Shown here: positions 17,319 to 25,143 of the stretch, piece by piece
Numbering within the stretch: the stretch's first letter is position 1
Layout: every line of letters starts with the position of its first letter
Program-made: the position numbers and the translations under genes
Notes under the pieces: model-generated
Told to the model about the DNA's origin: nothing
Database searches by the model: none
The model's input: only the letters and a program-made list of their open reading frames with translations
DNA from: a virus
IMG/VR virus record: IMGVR_UViG_3300025120_010946
Location: 1-64,000 of that record
Length of the DNA: 64,000 nucleotides
Reading direction: 5' to 3' (one strand)

Positions 17319-17343
17319 TTATACATAATGATGAGATATAGTT

Positions 17344-17889
17344 ATGATACAACCAGGCATGACTAAAAGAAAAAGATCAGAACATTATGTTAATAATAAA
17401 GAGTTTCTTGCTGCTCTGATTGAATATAGAACATTATCCGAAGTTTCATATAGAAAGAAATTTGGAAAGATTCTTTCAGAGCAAGACAAGTCAGAAAGAG
17501 CAAGAAGGTGGGATACTAAACCAACTATTCCAAGGTATATTGGAGAGTGTTTTCTTAAAATTGCAACTCACTTATCATTCAAACCAAATTTTGTGAACTA
17601 CATGTTCAAGGATGATATGGTTTCTGATGGTATTGAAAATTGTGTGCAGTATATTCATAATTTCAATCCTGAGAAGTCTCAGAATCCATTTGCATATTTT
17701 ACACAAATTATTCATTACGCTTTTTTGAGACGGATTCAAAGAGAGAAGCGTCAGTTAGAAATTAAAAACAAGATTCTAGAGAAGTCTGGATACAGCGAGG
17801 TGTTTGACGATAACAATACCCTTGACGGAGACAACTATTCCAACTATAATTCCATCAAGGATGCTGTCCACTCAAAACTTCGGTATTAA
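17344..17889 (+). CDS. 55: Late sigma factor gp55
   Basis: A 181-residue T4-type sigma factor for late promoters. The recognisable middle (EKSQNPFAYFTQIIHYAFLRRIQREKRQ, about residues 105-130) resembles sigma region 2 and is the most conserved part of gp55. It recruits host RNA polymerase to TATAAATA-type sites with the sliding clamp gp45 as activator; gp45 is encoded at 25143. The ATG at 17344 is followed by a second in-frame ATG five codons on. The stop overlaps the gp47 start. Confidence 0.93.
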   Translation: MIQPGMTKRKRSEHYVNNKEFLAALIEYRTLSEVSYRKKFGKILSEQDKSERARRWDTKPTIPRYIGECFLKIATHLSFKPNFVNYMFKDDMVSDGIENCVQYIHNFNPEKSQNPFAYFTQIIHYAFLRRIQREKRQLEIKNKILEKSGYSEVFDDNNTLDGDNYSNYNSIKDAVHSKLRY

Positions 17890-18929
17890 TGAAAATTGCT
17901 ATCATTACTGATCAGCATTTTGGTGCTCGTAAAAACTCTAAACTCTTTCACAACTATTTTCTTAAATTCTACAATGATATTTTCTTCCCCTATCTAGAGG
18001 ATAATGGTATCACTACAATTGTAGATATGGGTGATACATTTGATAATCGCACTGGTATTAACTTTGGTGCCTTAGCATGGGCGAAAGATAATTACTACGA
18101 TAGACTTGAACAAATGGGAATTACCGTTCATACTATCGTTGGTAATCATACTGCATTTTATAAAAATACAAACGAAGTAAATGCTGTAGATCTCCTTTTA
18201 CGTGAATATAACAACGTTCGCATTTATTCTTCTCCTGAAGAAGCAATGTTAGGTGATTTAAAAATTCTTTTTATTCCATGGATCAATGAAGATAATAGTA
18301 AGAGCACTTTCACTGCTATTGAAAATACAAGTTGCAAGTGCGCGATGGGGCACCTTGAACTACGCGGATTTAGAGCTCATCGCGGCTGCGTCATGGAGCA
18401 TGGTTTTGAAAGCAAATTATTTAAGAAGTTCACCAAGGTCTTCTCGGGACACTACCACACTAGATCGGATGATCAGAAAATCTTCTACCTAGGTAATCCG
18501 TATGAGATGTTTTGGAATGATGTGAATGATACTAGAGGTTTTACAATATTTGATACTGAAACTCTAGAGCATACTCATATTGATAATCCATATAGAATGT
18601 TCTATAATATCTTCTATGAAGATAATGACTATCAAACATTTGATGCAAGAGAATATGAGAATAAGATTGTAAAAATTATCGTTAGAAAAAAATCAAACAC
18701 TAAAAAGTTTGAAAAGTTTATTGATAAATTGTACTCTGTCGGTGTTGCTGATCTCAAAACTGTAGAAAATTTTGAGGTGGGAGATCCTGAAGAGTTTGAA
18801 GTATTTGAGTCAGAAGACACTCTGTCTATTTTAGATAGATATATTCAAGAAGCGGAAATAAATCTTGATAAGTCCATTCTTCAAGACATTATGAGAAAAA
18901 CTTACCAGGAGGCATGTGAGTTAATTTAA
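17889..18929 (+). CDS. 47: Recombination nuclease subunit gp47
   Basis: A 346-residue Mre11-like calcineurin-type phosphoesterase. Metal-binding motifs are in order: ITDQHFG (about 6-12), DMGDTFD (about 47-53), VGNHTAF, and SGHYHTRS. With gp46 it forms the Rad50/Mre11-type complex that resects DNA ends for recombination-dependent replication. It starts at the last base of gp55 and is separated from gp46 by one small gene. Confidence 0.96.
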   Translation: MKIAIITDQHFGARKNSKLFHNYFLKFYNDIFFPYLEDNGITTIVDMGDTFDNRTGINFGALAWAKDNYYDRLEQMGITVHTIVGNHTAFYKNTNEVNAVDLLLREYNNVRIYSSPEEAMLGDLKILFIPWINEDNSKSTFTAIENTSCKCAMGHLELRGFRAHRGCVMEHGFESKLFKKFTKVFSGHYHTRSDDQKIFYLGNPYEMFWNDVNDTRGFTIFDTETLEHTHIDNPYRMFYNIFYEDNDYQTFDAREYENKIVKIIVRKKSNTKKFEKFIDKLYSVGVADLKTVENFEVGDPEEFEVFESEDTLSILDRYIQEAEINLDKSILQDIMRKTYQEACELI

Positions 18930-19207
18930 TGTTTATTCTAACTGTAGAGGGGAAGGAAGATCATGGAGCTTACTCTGTTGTAGATGAGTCTGGAGAAAAA
19001 ATTCTCTACTTATTTGAGGAAGAAGATGATGCTTCTCGTTATGCCATGCAGTTAGAAGATGAACATGGATATCCAGATATGAATATTGTTGAAGTAGAAG
19101 ATGATATAATGCTTAAAACATGCCACATTCATGAGTGTGAGTATGCTATAATATCTAAGAACGACATCGTAGTTCCGCCAGAAACCGAAACATATGATTT
19201 TATTTGA
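18929..19207 (+). CDS. DUF3110-like protein
   Basis: A 92-residue acidic protein between gp47 and gp46, overlapping gp47 by one base and gp46 by 14. The pattern SGEKILYLFEEEDDASRYA, then a short strand, then a C-terminal VVPPETETYDF fits DUF3110, a small domain known mainly from cyanobacteria in which a strand and the phrase F-E-x-E-x-D-A-x-R-x-A are conserved. I am fairly but not fully sure of this match. If right, it is a host-derived gene placed inside the recombination operon. Function unknown. Confidence 0.65.
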   Translation: MFILTVEGKEDHGAYSVVDESGEKILYLFEEEDDASRYAMQLEDEHGYPDMNIVEVEDDIMLKTCHIHECEYAIISKNDIVVPPETETYDFI

Positions 19208-20906
19208 GAAGATTCGTTGGAAGAATTTTCTTTCAACGGGTAATCACTTTACTGAAGTTAAACTAAACGAAAACGGTAATACGATGATTATCGGCACTAA
19301 TGGTGCTGGTAAATCAACAATTCTTGATGCTCTTACCTTTTCTCTTTTTGGCAAAGCATTTCGTAAGATTAATAAACCCTTACTACCAAATACGGTTAAT
19401 GAGAAAGATTGCGTTGTAGAAGTTGAGTTTTCTATAGGAAACATTCTATGGAAAGTGGTAAGAGGTATTAAACCCGCCATTTTTCAAATTTATCGTAATG
19501 GTGAACAATTAAATCAAGACGCTGCAGCAAACGATCAGCAGAAGTGGTTTGAGAAAAATGTTCTAAAAATGAACTACAAATCGTTTACGCAGATTGTAAT
19601 TCTTGGTAGTAGCACCTTTGTGCCCTTTATGCAACTCTCTGCAATTAATCGCCGTGAAGTTATTGAAGATTTGCTTGATATCAAGATATTTTCTTCCATG
19701 AATTCTGTGATTAAAGGTAAGATTAGTGTTCTAAAAGACGAAATTAAGACTTTGAATTTAAAAAAAGAGTCTTTGAGTGACAAAGTGGCGATGCAAAGTC
19801 GTTTTATTGAACAATTGGAGTCTCAGGGTAAGGAAAATATCTCTAAAAATAAGGAAAAGGTAACTGAACAAAACAAATTGATTGATCTTTACCTTAAAGA
19901 AGTAGGTTTGACAGAAGAAAAGGTGTTTGGATACCTTAAAGAACAGGAATATGTCACTGGTGCAACAGAAAAACTGCGTAAATTGAGTGGGTTGAAGGGT
20001 AAAATCACTCAAAAAGCAGCAATGCTTACAAAAGAGCATAAGTTCTTCACAGAGAATACGGTTTGTCCTACATGTACACAATCAATCGAAGAGGACTTCA
20101 GAATAAATAAGATTGACGACGCTCAAAATGTAGCAAAAGAGTTGCAATCTGGTTTGAAAGATCTGGATGAGGCAATTAATGAGGAACAGGAGCGAGAGCG
20201 TCAATTTACAACCCTTTCAAAGGAGATTTCTAAACTACAGAATGGCATTTCTCAAAACAATGTTAGGATTACTGGATGTCAGAGACAAATCAGTAATCTG
20301 GAATCGGAAGTTCAAGAGCTTACCGAGCAACTTGCAAACCGAAATACTGAACATGAGAAGCTAGAAACCTTCAAAGACAATTTAAAAACTACATTTGACG
20401 ATTTAGCGTCAAGAAAGGACACAATTAACTACTACGATTTTTCGTATAGTTTGCTTAAGGACGGTGGAGTTAAAACAAAAATCATTAAGAAGTATCTTCC
20501 TCTGATTAATCAGCAGGTGAACCGTTATCTACAGATGATGGACTTTTATATTAACTTTACTCTTGATGAAGAATTTAACGAAACCGTTAAGTCCCCAATA
20601 CATGAGGATTTTTCCTATTCTTCTTTCAGCGAGGGAGAGAAGATGAGAATAGATCTAGCACTTTTGTTCACCTGGAGGGAAGTAGCAAGGATGAAAAACT
20701 CAGTAAACACCAATTTGCTGATAATGGATGAAGTATTTGACAGTTCTCTTGACGGATTTGGTACTGATGAATTTTTGAAAATTATTAGATTTGTTATTAA
20801 GGATGCAAATATTTTTGTTATCTCTCATAAAGAATCTTTATTTGATAAATTTGAAAATTTGATTAAGTTTGAAAAAGTAAAAGGGTTTAGTAGAATAGTT
20901 AGTTAA
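19194..20906 (+). CDS. 46: Recombination nuclease subunit gp46
   Basis: A 570-residue Rad50/SbcC-like ATPase. Walker A is GTNGAGKST (34-42). Long coiled coils flank a zinc hook CPTC (C291, C294). The signature motif YSSFSEGEKMRID and Walker B LLIMDEVFDSSLD follow near the C-terminus, then VISHKES. It pairs with gp47 for end resection. Start ATG 19194 gives the typical N-terminus of the family, F-x-x-I-x-W-K-N-F-L-S-T-G-N. Confidence 0.97.
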   Translation: MILFEKIRWKNFLSTGNHFTEVKLNENGNTMIIGTNGAGKSTILDALTFSLFGKAFRKINKPLLPNTVNEKDCVVEVEFSIGNILWKVVRGIKPAIFQIYRNGEQLNQDAAANDQQKWFEKNVLKMNYKSFTQIVILGSSTFVPFMQLSAINRREVIEDLLDIKIFSSMNSVIKGKISVLKDEIKTLNLKKESLSDKVAMQSRFIEQLESQGKENISKNKEKVTEQNKLIDLYLKEVGLTEEKVFGYLKEQEYVTGATEKLRKLSGLKGKITQKAAMLTKEHKFFTENTVCPTCTQSIEEDFRINKIDDAQNVAKELQSGLKDLDEAINEEQERERQFTTLSKEISKLQNGISQNNVRITGCQRQISNLESEVQELTEQLANRNTEHEKLETFKDNLKTTFDDLASRKDTINYYDFSYSLLKDGGVKTKIIKKYLPLINQQVNRYLQMMDFYINFTLDEEFNETVKSPIHEDFSYSSFSEGEKMRIDLALLFTWREVARMKNSVNTNLLIMDEVFDSSLDGFGTDEFLKIIRFVIKDANIFVISHKESLFDKFENLIKFEKVKGFSRIVS

Positions 20907-20916
20907 GAACTATTGC

Positions 20917-20944
20917 GTGACATCACGAAAAGGTTAAGTATAAC
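20917..20944 (+). promoter_or_regulatory. Possible promoter downstream of gp46
   Basis: GTGACA (20917-20922), 16 bp, TATAAC (20939-20944). The -35 box sits in a short palindrome CGTGA-CA-TCACG (20916-20927), which could be an operator. It would drive the leader and small gene at 21049. The boxes are weaker than the other promoters here. Confidence 0.45.
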
Positions 20945-20973
20945 AAGAACTTCATTAAGTTAGCATACGCTGA

Positions 20974-20980
20974 CTAAATA
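20974..20980 (+). promoter_or_regulatory. Late-type element CTAAATA
   Basis: CTAAATA lies just before the hairpin leader of the small gene at 21049. It overlaps the left arm of that hairpin, so it may be a promoter, part of the RNA structure, or both. Confidence 0.4.
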
Positions 20981-21029
20981 ATAACAGAATTGGAGAGAAC
21001 CATGCTCTAAGTCTCCTTCGTTATTATTT
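20976..21029 (+). promoter_or_regulatory. Leader hairpin around a two-codon minigene
   Basis: AAATAATAAC (20976-20985) pairs perfectly with GTTATTATTT (21020-21029). Inside it GGAGA (20992-20996) pairs with TCTCC (21012-21016). Between them is ATG-CTC-TAA (21002-21010) with its own Shine-Dalgarno GGAGAG. TCTCC could instead pair with the identical GGAGA at 21039-21043, the ribosome-binding site of the next gene. This allows a translation-controlled switch, which is inference. Confidence 0.5.
21002..21010 (+). CDS. Two-codon minigene (Met-Leu-stop)
   Basis: ATG CTC TAA is preceded by TTGGAGAGAACC. The same TTGGAGAGnAnC-ATGC arrangement starts the next gene at 21049 (15 of 18 bases alike), suggesting a duplicated translation start. 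Such minimal ORFs are known to cause peptidyl-tRNA drop-off, for example the bar minigenes of phage lambda. Whether it is translated is unknown; it could also be a decayed copy. Confidence 0.3.
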   Translation: ML

Positions 21030-21048
21030 TATTGTATTGGAGAGTATC

Positions 21049-21231
21049 ATGCATAACATCATCTCACATAATCAACTAGCCGGTTGGAAACAGAGTGTGA
21101 ACCACTTACAAACAACTATCTCATCAGTAAACAATCAGAGTGATGCTCTGAACGACTATTACAACTGCCTGATTGAGTGTGATGAACGTCAACACATCTG
21201 TAAAAAAATCTGCAAATCAGTACTAGAGTAA
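21049..21231 (+). CDS. Small twin-CX3C protein
   Basis: A 60-residue protein starting at ATG 21049 with GGAGAG six bases upstream. An upstream in-frame TTG at 21037 is less likely because it would swallow that ribosome-binding site. The C-terminal half has two CX3C motifs (CLIEC and CKKIC, six residues apart) in predicted helices, a layout that can form a disulfide-stapled or metal-bound helical hairpin. The N-terminal half is Asn/Ser/His-rich. Not recognised as a named family. Confidence 0.6.
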   Translation: MHNIISHNQLAGWKQSVNHLQTTISSVNNQSDALNDYYNCLIECDERQHICKKICKSVLE

Positions 21232-21275
21232 ACCAAAGCAAAGAAAACGGGACACTAGGAGAACTGTCACTCAGC

Positions 21276-21297
21276 AACCCTCGCTTCGGCGGGGGTT
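21276..21297 (+). terminator. Strong hairpin, possible terminator
   Basis: AACCCTCGC-TTCG-GCGGGGGTT forms a 9-bp stem (one G-T pair) with a UUCG-type loop. It is followed only by TAGTATTATA rather than a T run, so it may be a weak terminator, a processing signal or an mRNA-stabilising hairpin ahead of the gene at 21329. Confidence 0.55.
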
Positions 21298-21328
21298 TAG
21301 TATTATAGATGCATCAGCAGGGAAACCT

Positions 21329-23404
21329 ATGACAGTCAAGCATGAAATCAAATCACAACTTGCAAAACTCCTTGCAACAGAAGATCTGGTGGTAGAGCAC
21401 AGAAGGGTTTCCACTGCTCAGTTTGACGTTCATGATCGTGTTTTGACTCTTCCGATGTGGGACAAAGCAAGTAATATTGTATATGATCTTTTGGTGGGAC
21501 ATGAAGTAGGACACGCACTTTTTACTCCTGATGAGAATTGGTTAGAAAAGAAAAAAATTCCACCTCAGTTTGTGAATGTTGTGGAAGATGCTCGTATCGA
21601 AAAGTTGATGAAACGTAAGTATGCTGGACTATTAAAAACTTTCTACCATGGCTATAAGGAATTACAAGAAGAAGACTTTTTCTCTATATCTGACAGCAAT
21701 ATTTCTGATCTCAATCTTGCTGATCGTGCAAATTTATACTTTAAGATTGGTAATTTTATAGATTTTTCTTTCACCGATGAAGAGAAAGAAATTATTCTCA
21801 TGATTCAAAATTGTGAGACTTTTGATGAAGCATTGGATGCTGCTGAAGTATTATATAAACATTGTAAACAATCTAATAAACCTGAAAATAATAATCTTGA
21901 TGCTCCTCAATCCCAGCAGGAATCAAAAGAAGAACAAGAAGATCAAAGTGAAGAATCTAAACCCGAAGGGATGATTGAAGATTTCTCTCAAGGGGAAAGT
22001 GATGTGAGAAGTGAACCTGAGGTTCAAACTGCTGATTCTCTTTCAGAAAATATAAAGGGGTTAGTAGAAGAATATGGATCTGAAAATGTATATGTTGAGG
22101 TTCCTAATGTAAACCTTGATAGCGTCATCGCTTCAAATGTGGTTGTTCATGAATACATTGACTCCAAATTTGATTATCAAGAAAAACTTGGTTCTGATAT
22201 GGGATGTGATATTTTTGAGAAAGTTGATAGTGAATATTTTCAATTCAAACGCTCTGCACAGAAAGAAGTAAGTTATCTTGTAAAAGAGTTTGAATGTAAG
22301 AAAGCAGCAGACTCTTATGCCCGTGCCACCACAGCACGCACTGGTATTCTTGATTGCACTAAACTTCATACTTACAAATATAATGAGGATCTCTTTCGTA
22401 AGGTAACCACACTTGCGGACGGCAAAAATCATGGATTAGTGTTTATGCTTGATTGGAGTGGTTCTATGCAACATACTCTCTTAGACACTTGCAAACAGAT
22501 GTTTAATCTTCTGTGGTTTTGTAAGAAAGTTGGTATTCCTTTTGAAGTATATGCATTTACAAATGAGTGGTTCATTCCTGAGGACGGTAATCCTGCAAAT
22601 ATTGTTCCTCATTACGAAAAGAAAGAAAATCAACTTGTCGTTAATGATGATTTTAATTTGATGAACATTCTTACTAGTAAGACTTCAGTAAGAGAACTAG
22701 AGAAGCAGATGCTCAACGTATGGCGTCACGCAGTTTATTTTGACAAACCCTATCAAATGTATTATCAAATTGGTAGGAAGATGTCTCTCTCTGGTACACC
22801 TCTTAATGAGGCTCTGGTTTGTCTTCATCAAATTCTTCCTAAGTTTCAGAGAGATAATAAACTACAGAAAGTTCAATGTATTGTTTTGACGGATGGAGAG
22901 GCATGTCCTCTTGGATATCACAGGTATATCAAACGTTACTGGGAAAATAATACAGAGTTTTTAGGAATTGGACGTTTTGATCCTTACAAATCTACTCTTC
23001 GTGATAGAAAAACCGGTAACACGTATAAGTTTGATGGTGGATATTCTGTTTTTGTTGACGTTATGATAAAAAATCTTAAAGACAATTTTCCAAATGTTAA
23101 TTTTATTGGCATTCGTTTGCTTGCTCCAAGAGACGCTAATTCATTCTTGAAACTTTATTATGAGGGTATGCCTGAACTGTCTAAACTACAATCTGAATGG
23201 AGAAAGGAAAGAAGTTTTGTTATCCGCAACTCTGGATATGACGCATACTTTGGACTTTCTTGTAATGCTCTATCTCAAGACGTTGAGTTTGATGTTGATG
23301 AGGGTGCTACTAAGGCAAAGATAAAATCTGCATTTGCCAAAAGTCTCAAGATTAAGAAACTAAATAAAAAAGTTCTGGGAGAATTTATCTCCCTTGTGGC
23401 ATGA
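21329..23404 (+). CDS. HEXXH metallopeptidase-like protein with VWA domain (CobT-like)
   Basis: A 691-residue protein. The N-terminal part has a zinc-peptidase-like motif HEVGH (58-62) followed by NVVEDARIE (83-91), a likely third-ligand region. A Glu/Gln/Ser-rich acidic linker spans about 185-240. A von Willebrand A domain follows with the MIDAS motif DWSGS (375-379), plus the later VLTDGEACP strand. Cyanophage homologues are usually labelled peptidase or CobT-like. In cellular systems such VWA proteins work with a MoxR/CobS-type AAA+ ATPase, and that partner is the next large gene. A cobalamin role is not indicated. Confidence 0.8.
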   Translation: MTVKHEIKSQLAKLLATEDLVVEHRRVSTAQFDVHDRVLTLPMWDKASNIVYDLLVGHEVGHALFTPDENWLEKKKIPPQFVNVVEDARIEKLMKRKYAGLLKTFYHGYKELQEEDFFSISDSNISDLNLADRANLYFKIGNFIDFSFTDEEKEIILMIQNCETFDEALDAAEVLYKHCKQSNKPENNNLDAPQSQQESKEEQEDQSEESKPEGMIEDFSQGESDVRSEPEVQTADSLSENIKGLVEEYGSENVYVEVPNVNLDSVIASNVVVHEYIDSKFDYQEKLGSDMGCDIFEKVDSEYFQFKRSAQKEVSYLVKEFECKKAADSYARATTARTGILDCTKLHTYKYNEDLFRKVTTLADGKNHGLVFMLDWSGSMQHTLLDTCKQMFNLLWFCKKVGIPFEVYAFTNEWFIPEDGNPANIVPHYEKKENQLVVNDDFNLMNILTSKTSVRELEKQMLNVWRHAVYFDKPYQMYYQIGRKMSLSGTPLNEALVCLHQILPKFQRDNKLQKVQCIVLTDGEACPLGYHRYIKRYWENNTEFLGIGRFDPYKSTLRDRKTGNTYKFDGGYSVFVDVMIKNLKDNFPNVNFIGIRLLAPRDANSFLKLYYEGMPELSKLQSEWRKERSFVIRNSGYDAYFGLSCNALSQDVEFDVDEGATKAKIKSAFAKSLKIKKLNKKVLGEFISLVA

Positions 23405-23538
23405 ACTGGAAAGAAATAGCACTACAGAGCGAAACTGATCCAAAGATTCGTAAAGTTCTTTTAGAAGGACCTAAAAAACTCACAGATGCATGGTTGCTAG
23501 GTGCAATGATGTTTAAGTATGGACGGTATGCTAAGTGA
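23401..23538 (+). CDS. Small hypothetical protein
   Basis: A 45-residue ORF whose ATG overlaps the stop of the VWA gene by 4 bases (ATGA), so it is probably co-translated. It is basic and helical (KIRKVLLEGPKK, WLLGAMMFKYGRYAK). Its place between the VWA and AAA+ partners suggests a small accessory of that pair. No family is recognised. Confidence 0.45.
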   Translation: MNWKEIALQSETDPKIRKVLLEGPKKLTDAWLLGAMMFKYGRYAK

Positions 23539-23570
23539 ACACTGGGGTGGTTTTGCCTCTCCTTTTTGTG

Positions 23571-23576
23571 TATAAT
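23571..23576 (+). promoter_or_regulatory. -10-like box upstream of cobS
   Basis: TATAAT lies 24 bases before the cobS ATG, after a CTTTTTGTG stretch. No good -35 box is found at 15-18 bp. Similar CTTnTTG-TATAAT strings occur at 29041-29052 and 48594-48605, so this could be an activator-dependent class. Confidence 0.4.
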
Positions 23577-23599
23577 ATGAAAGTAAACAACAAAGGAAC

Positions 23600-24676
23600 A
23601 TGGGACTATCCAAGCAAACCATTATTAACTGTCTTCATGAATCCTATGGTGAATCAGTAACGTCTGCTGAAATCAAAGCATTTTGTCAGATGAATGATTT
23701 TAATTATCAAACCATTACCAACAAACTGACTGATTGTAAAGTCGGACGTGGTAAATGGAATTTAGAAGTAACTAAAGAAACTGTAGAAGAATTGGAAGTG
23801 ACTTATAATTCTCCTACAGCTTTACCAGCAGTTGAGCAAAATCTTGTCCCTGAGAAAGATGATACCTTCGTCAAGTTTGGTAACTTTGGTGATATTAAAA
23901 AAATTATTAAGTCCCGTGTATTTTATCCGACATTTATTACTGGATTGTCGGGAAACGGTAAAACGTTTTCTGTTGAACAAGCATGTTCTCAAATCGAAAG
24001 AGAACTCATCCGTGTAAATATTACAATCGAAACAGACGAAGATGATCTCATTGGTGGTTTCCGCCTTATTAATGGCGAAACCGTTTGGCATAACGGACCC
24101 GTTATTGAAGCCCTGCAACGGGGTGCTGTGCTGCTCCTTGACGAAATCGATCTTGCCTCAAACAAAATCCTTTGTCTCCAATCTATTCTCGAAGGAAAGG
24201 GGGTTTTCCTCAAGAAGATTGGCAAATGGGTTTCACCAGCAGAGGGTTTCCAAATATTTGCCACAGCAAATACCAAAGGTAAAGGTTCAGATGATGGACG
24301 ATTCATTGGTACTAATGTGCTCAACGAAGCATTCCTTGAAAGGTTCCCTGTAACCTTTGAACAAGAATACCCACCAACTACTATTGAAACTAAAATATTA
24401 GAAAAGTTTTGTGCTGATGTTGATTTTTGTAAGCGTCTGACGGACTGGGCTGACATCATTCGTAAAACATTCTATGATGGTGGTATTGAAGAAATTATCA
24501 GCACCCGCCGACTTGTCCATATCATGAAGGCATATAGCATTTTTGGCGATAAGGGAAAAGCAATTCAAGTTTGCATCAATCGTTTCGATGATGAAACTAA
24601 GCAAGCATTTTTAGAATTGTACGACAAGGTTGATGCTGATTTTGAAATGCCCATTGACGAAACAACTATCTCTTGA
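23600..24676 (+). CDS. cobS: CobS-like MoxR-type AAA+ ATPase
   Basis: A 358-residue ATPase. The N-terminal ~95 residues look like a winged-helix or linker region. The AAA+ core then has Walker A GLSGNGKT (115-122), a pre-sensor region WHNGPVIEALQRG, Walker B VLLLDE (D181, E182), sensor 1 IFATANTKGKG, and LERFPVTFEQEYP. cobS is a signature gene of T4-like cyanophages, named after the cobaltochelatase subunit; no other cobalamin gene is seen here. An AAAGGAAC ribosome-binding site precedes the ATG. It likely remodels a target together with the VWA protein. Confidence 0.92.
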   Translation: MGLSKQTIINCLHESYGESVTSAEIKAFCQMNDFNYQTITNKLTDCKVGRGKWNLEVTKETVEELEVTYNSPTALPAVEQNLVPEKDDTFVKFGNFGDIKKIIKSRVFYPTFITGLSGNGKTFSVEQACSQIERELIRVNITIETDEDDLIGGFRLINGETVWHNGPVIEALQRGAVLLLDEIDLASNKILCLQSILEGKGVFLKKIGKWVSPAEGFQIFATANTKGKGSDDGRFIGTNVLNEAFLERFPVTFEQEYPPTTIETKILEKFCADVDFCKRLTDWADIIRKTFYDGGIEEIISTRRLVHIMKAYSIFGDKGKAIQVCINRFDDETKQAFLELYDKVDADFEMPIDETTIS

Positions 24677-24682
24677 TATACT
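24654..24682 (+). promoter_or_regulatory. Sigma-70-type promoter for the gp45-regA operon
   Basis: TTGACG (24654-24659), 17 bp, TATACT (24677-24682), inside the end of cobS. The expected start point falls on or next to the ATG at 24688, so the transcript may be nearly leaderless. Confidence 0.75.
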
Positions 24683-24687
24683 AAAGT

Positions 24688-25143
24688 ATGACTTCTTGGA
24701 GTTTCCTACACGACGTTATGTCTGAAAATAAATATGATGAAAATATTATTCTAACGAGTAGTATTAGTGAAGCAAGTGAATCTGATTACATTGATTTTTG
24801 GGGAGGTGATGATGATTTAATTTCACTTACAATTCCTGATCTTCCAACTCCCAATGGTAGAAGGAAGTACAGTGAAGATGAAATTATCAAAGAATTACAA
24901 GAGTACATTGGTAGAACATATCAACAGCATTATTCTGCTGGTGATGATAAGATTCAGACTCTTGATCTTATCGAAGCTTGTGGTGATGGTGAGGCATTCT
25001 GTCGCAGCAACATCCTCAAGTATGCGTCACGATATGATAAGAAGGGCACTGCCCGCCGTGACATTATGAAGATTCTGCATTATGCTGTCCTTCTAATGCA
25101 TTTCAATGACAAAAATGCAAAACGTGAAACTTACCCTCAGTGA
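24688..25143 (+). CDS. DUF3310-domain protein
   Basis: A 151-residue protein. The C-terminal part (about residues 75-140) has HYSAGDDKIQTLDLIEACGDG, then SNILKYASRYDKKGTARRD, then ILHYAVLLM. This is the layout of DUF3310, a small domain common in phages and often near nucleotide-metabolism genes. The acidic N-terminal region carries no motif. Start ATG 24688 is used; an alternative ATG at 24718 would fit a normal leader from the promoter just upstream. The stop overlaps the gp45 start. Confidence 0.75.
   Translation: MTSWSFLHDVMSENKYDENIILTSSISEASESDYIDFWGGDDDLISLTIPDLPTPNGRRKYSEDEIIKELQEYIGRTYQQHYSAGDDKIQTLDLIEACGDGEAFCRSNILKYASRYDKKGTARRDIMKILHYAVLLMHFNDKNAKRETYPQ

Noticed and set aside
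21329-24676. A cobalamin-biosynthesis role for the CobS/CobT-like pair
   Set aside because: Only ATPase and VWA parts are present, with an added HEXXH motif, and no other corrin gene is visible; the name reflects family membership, not function.
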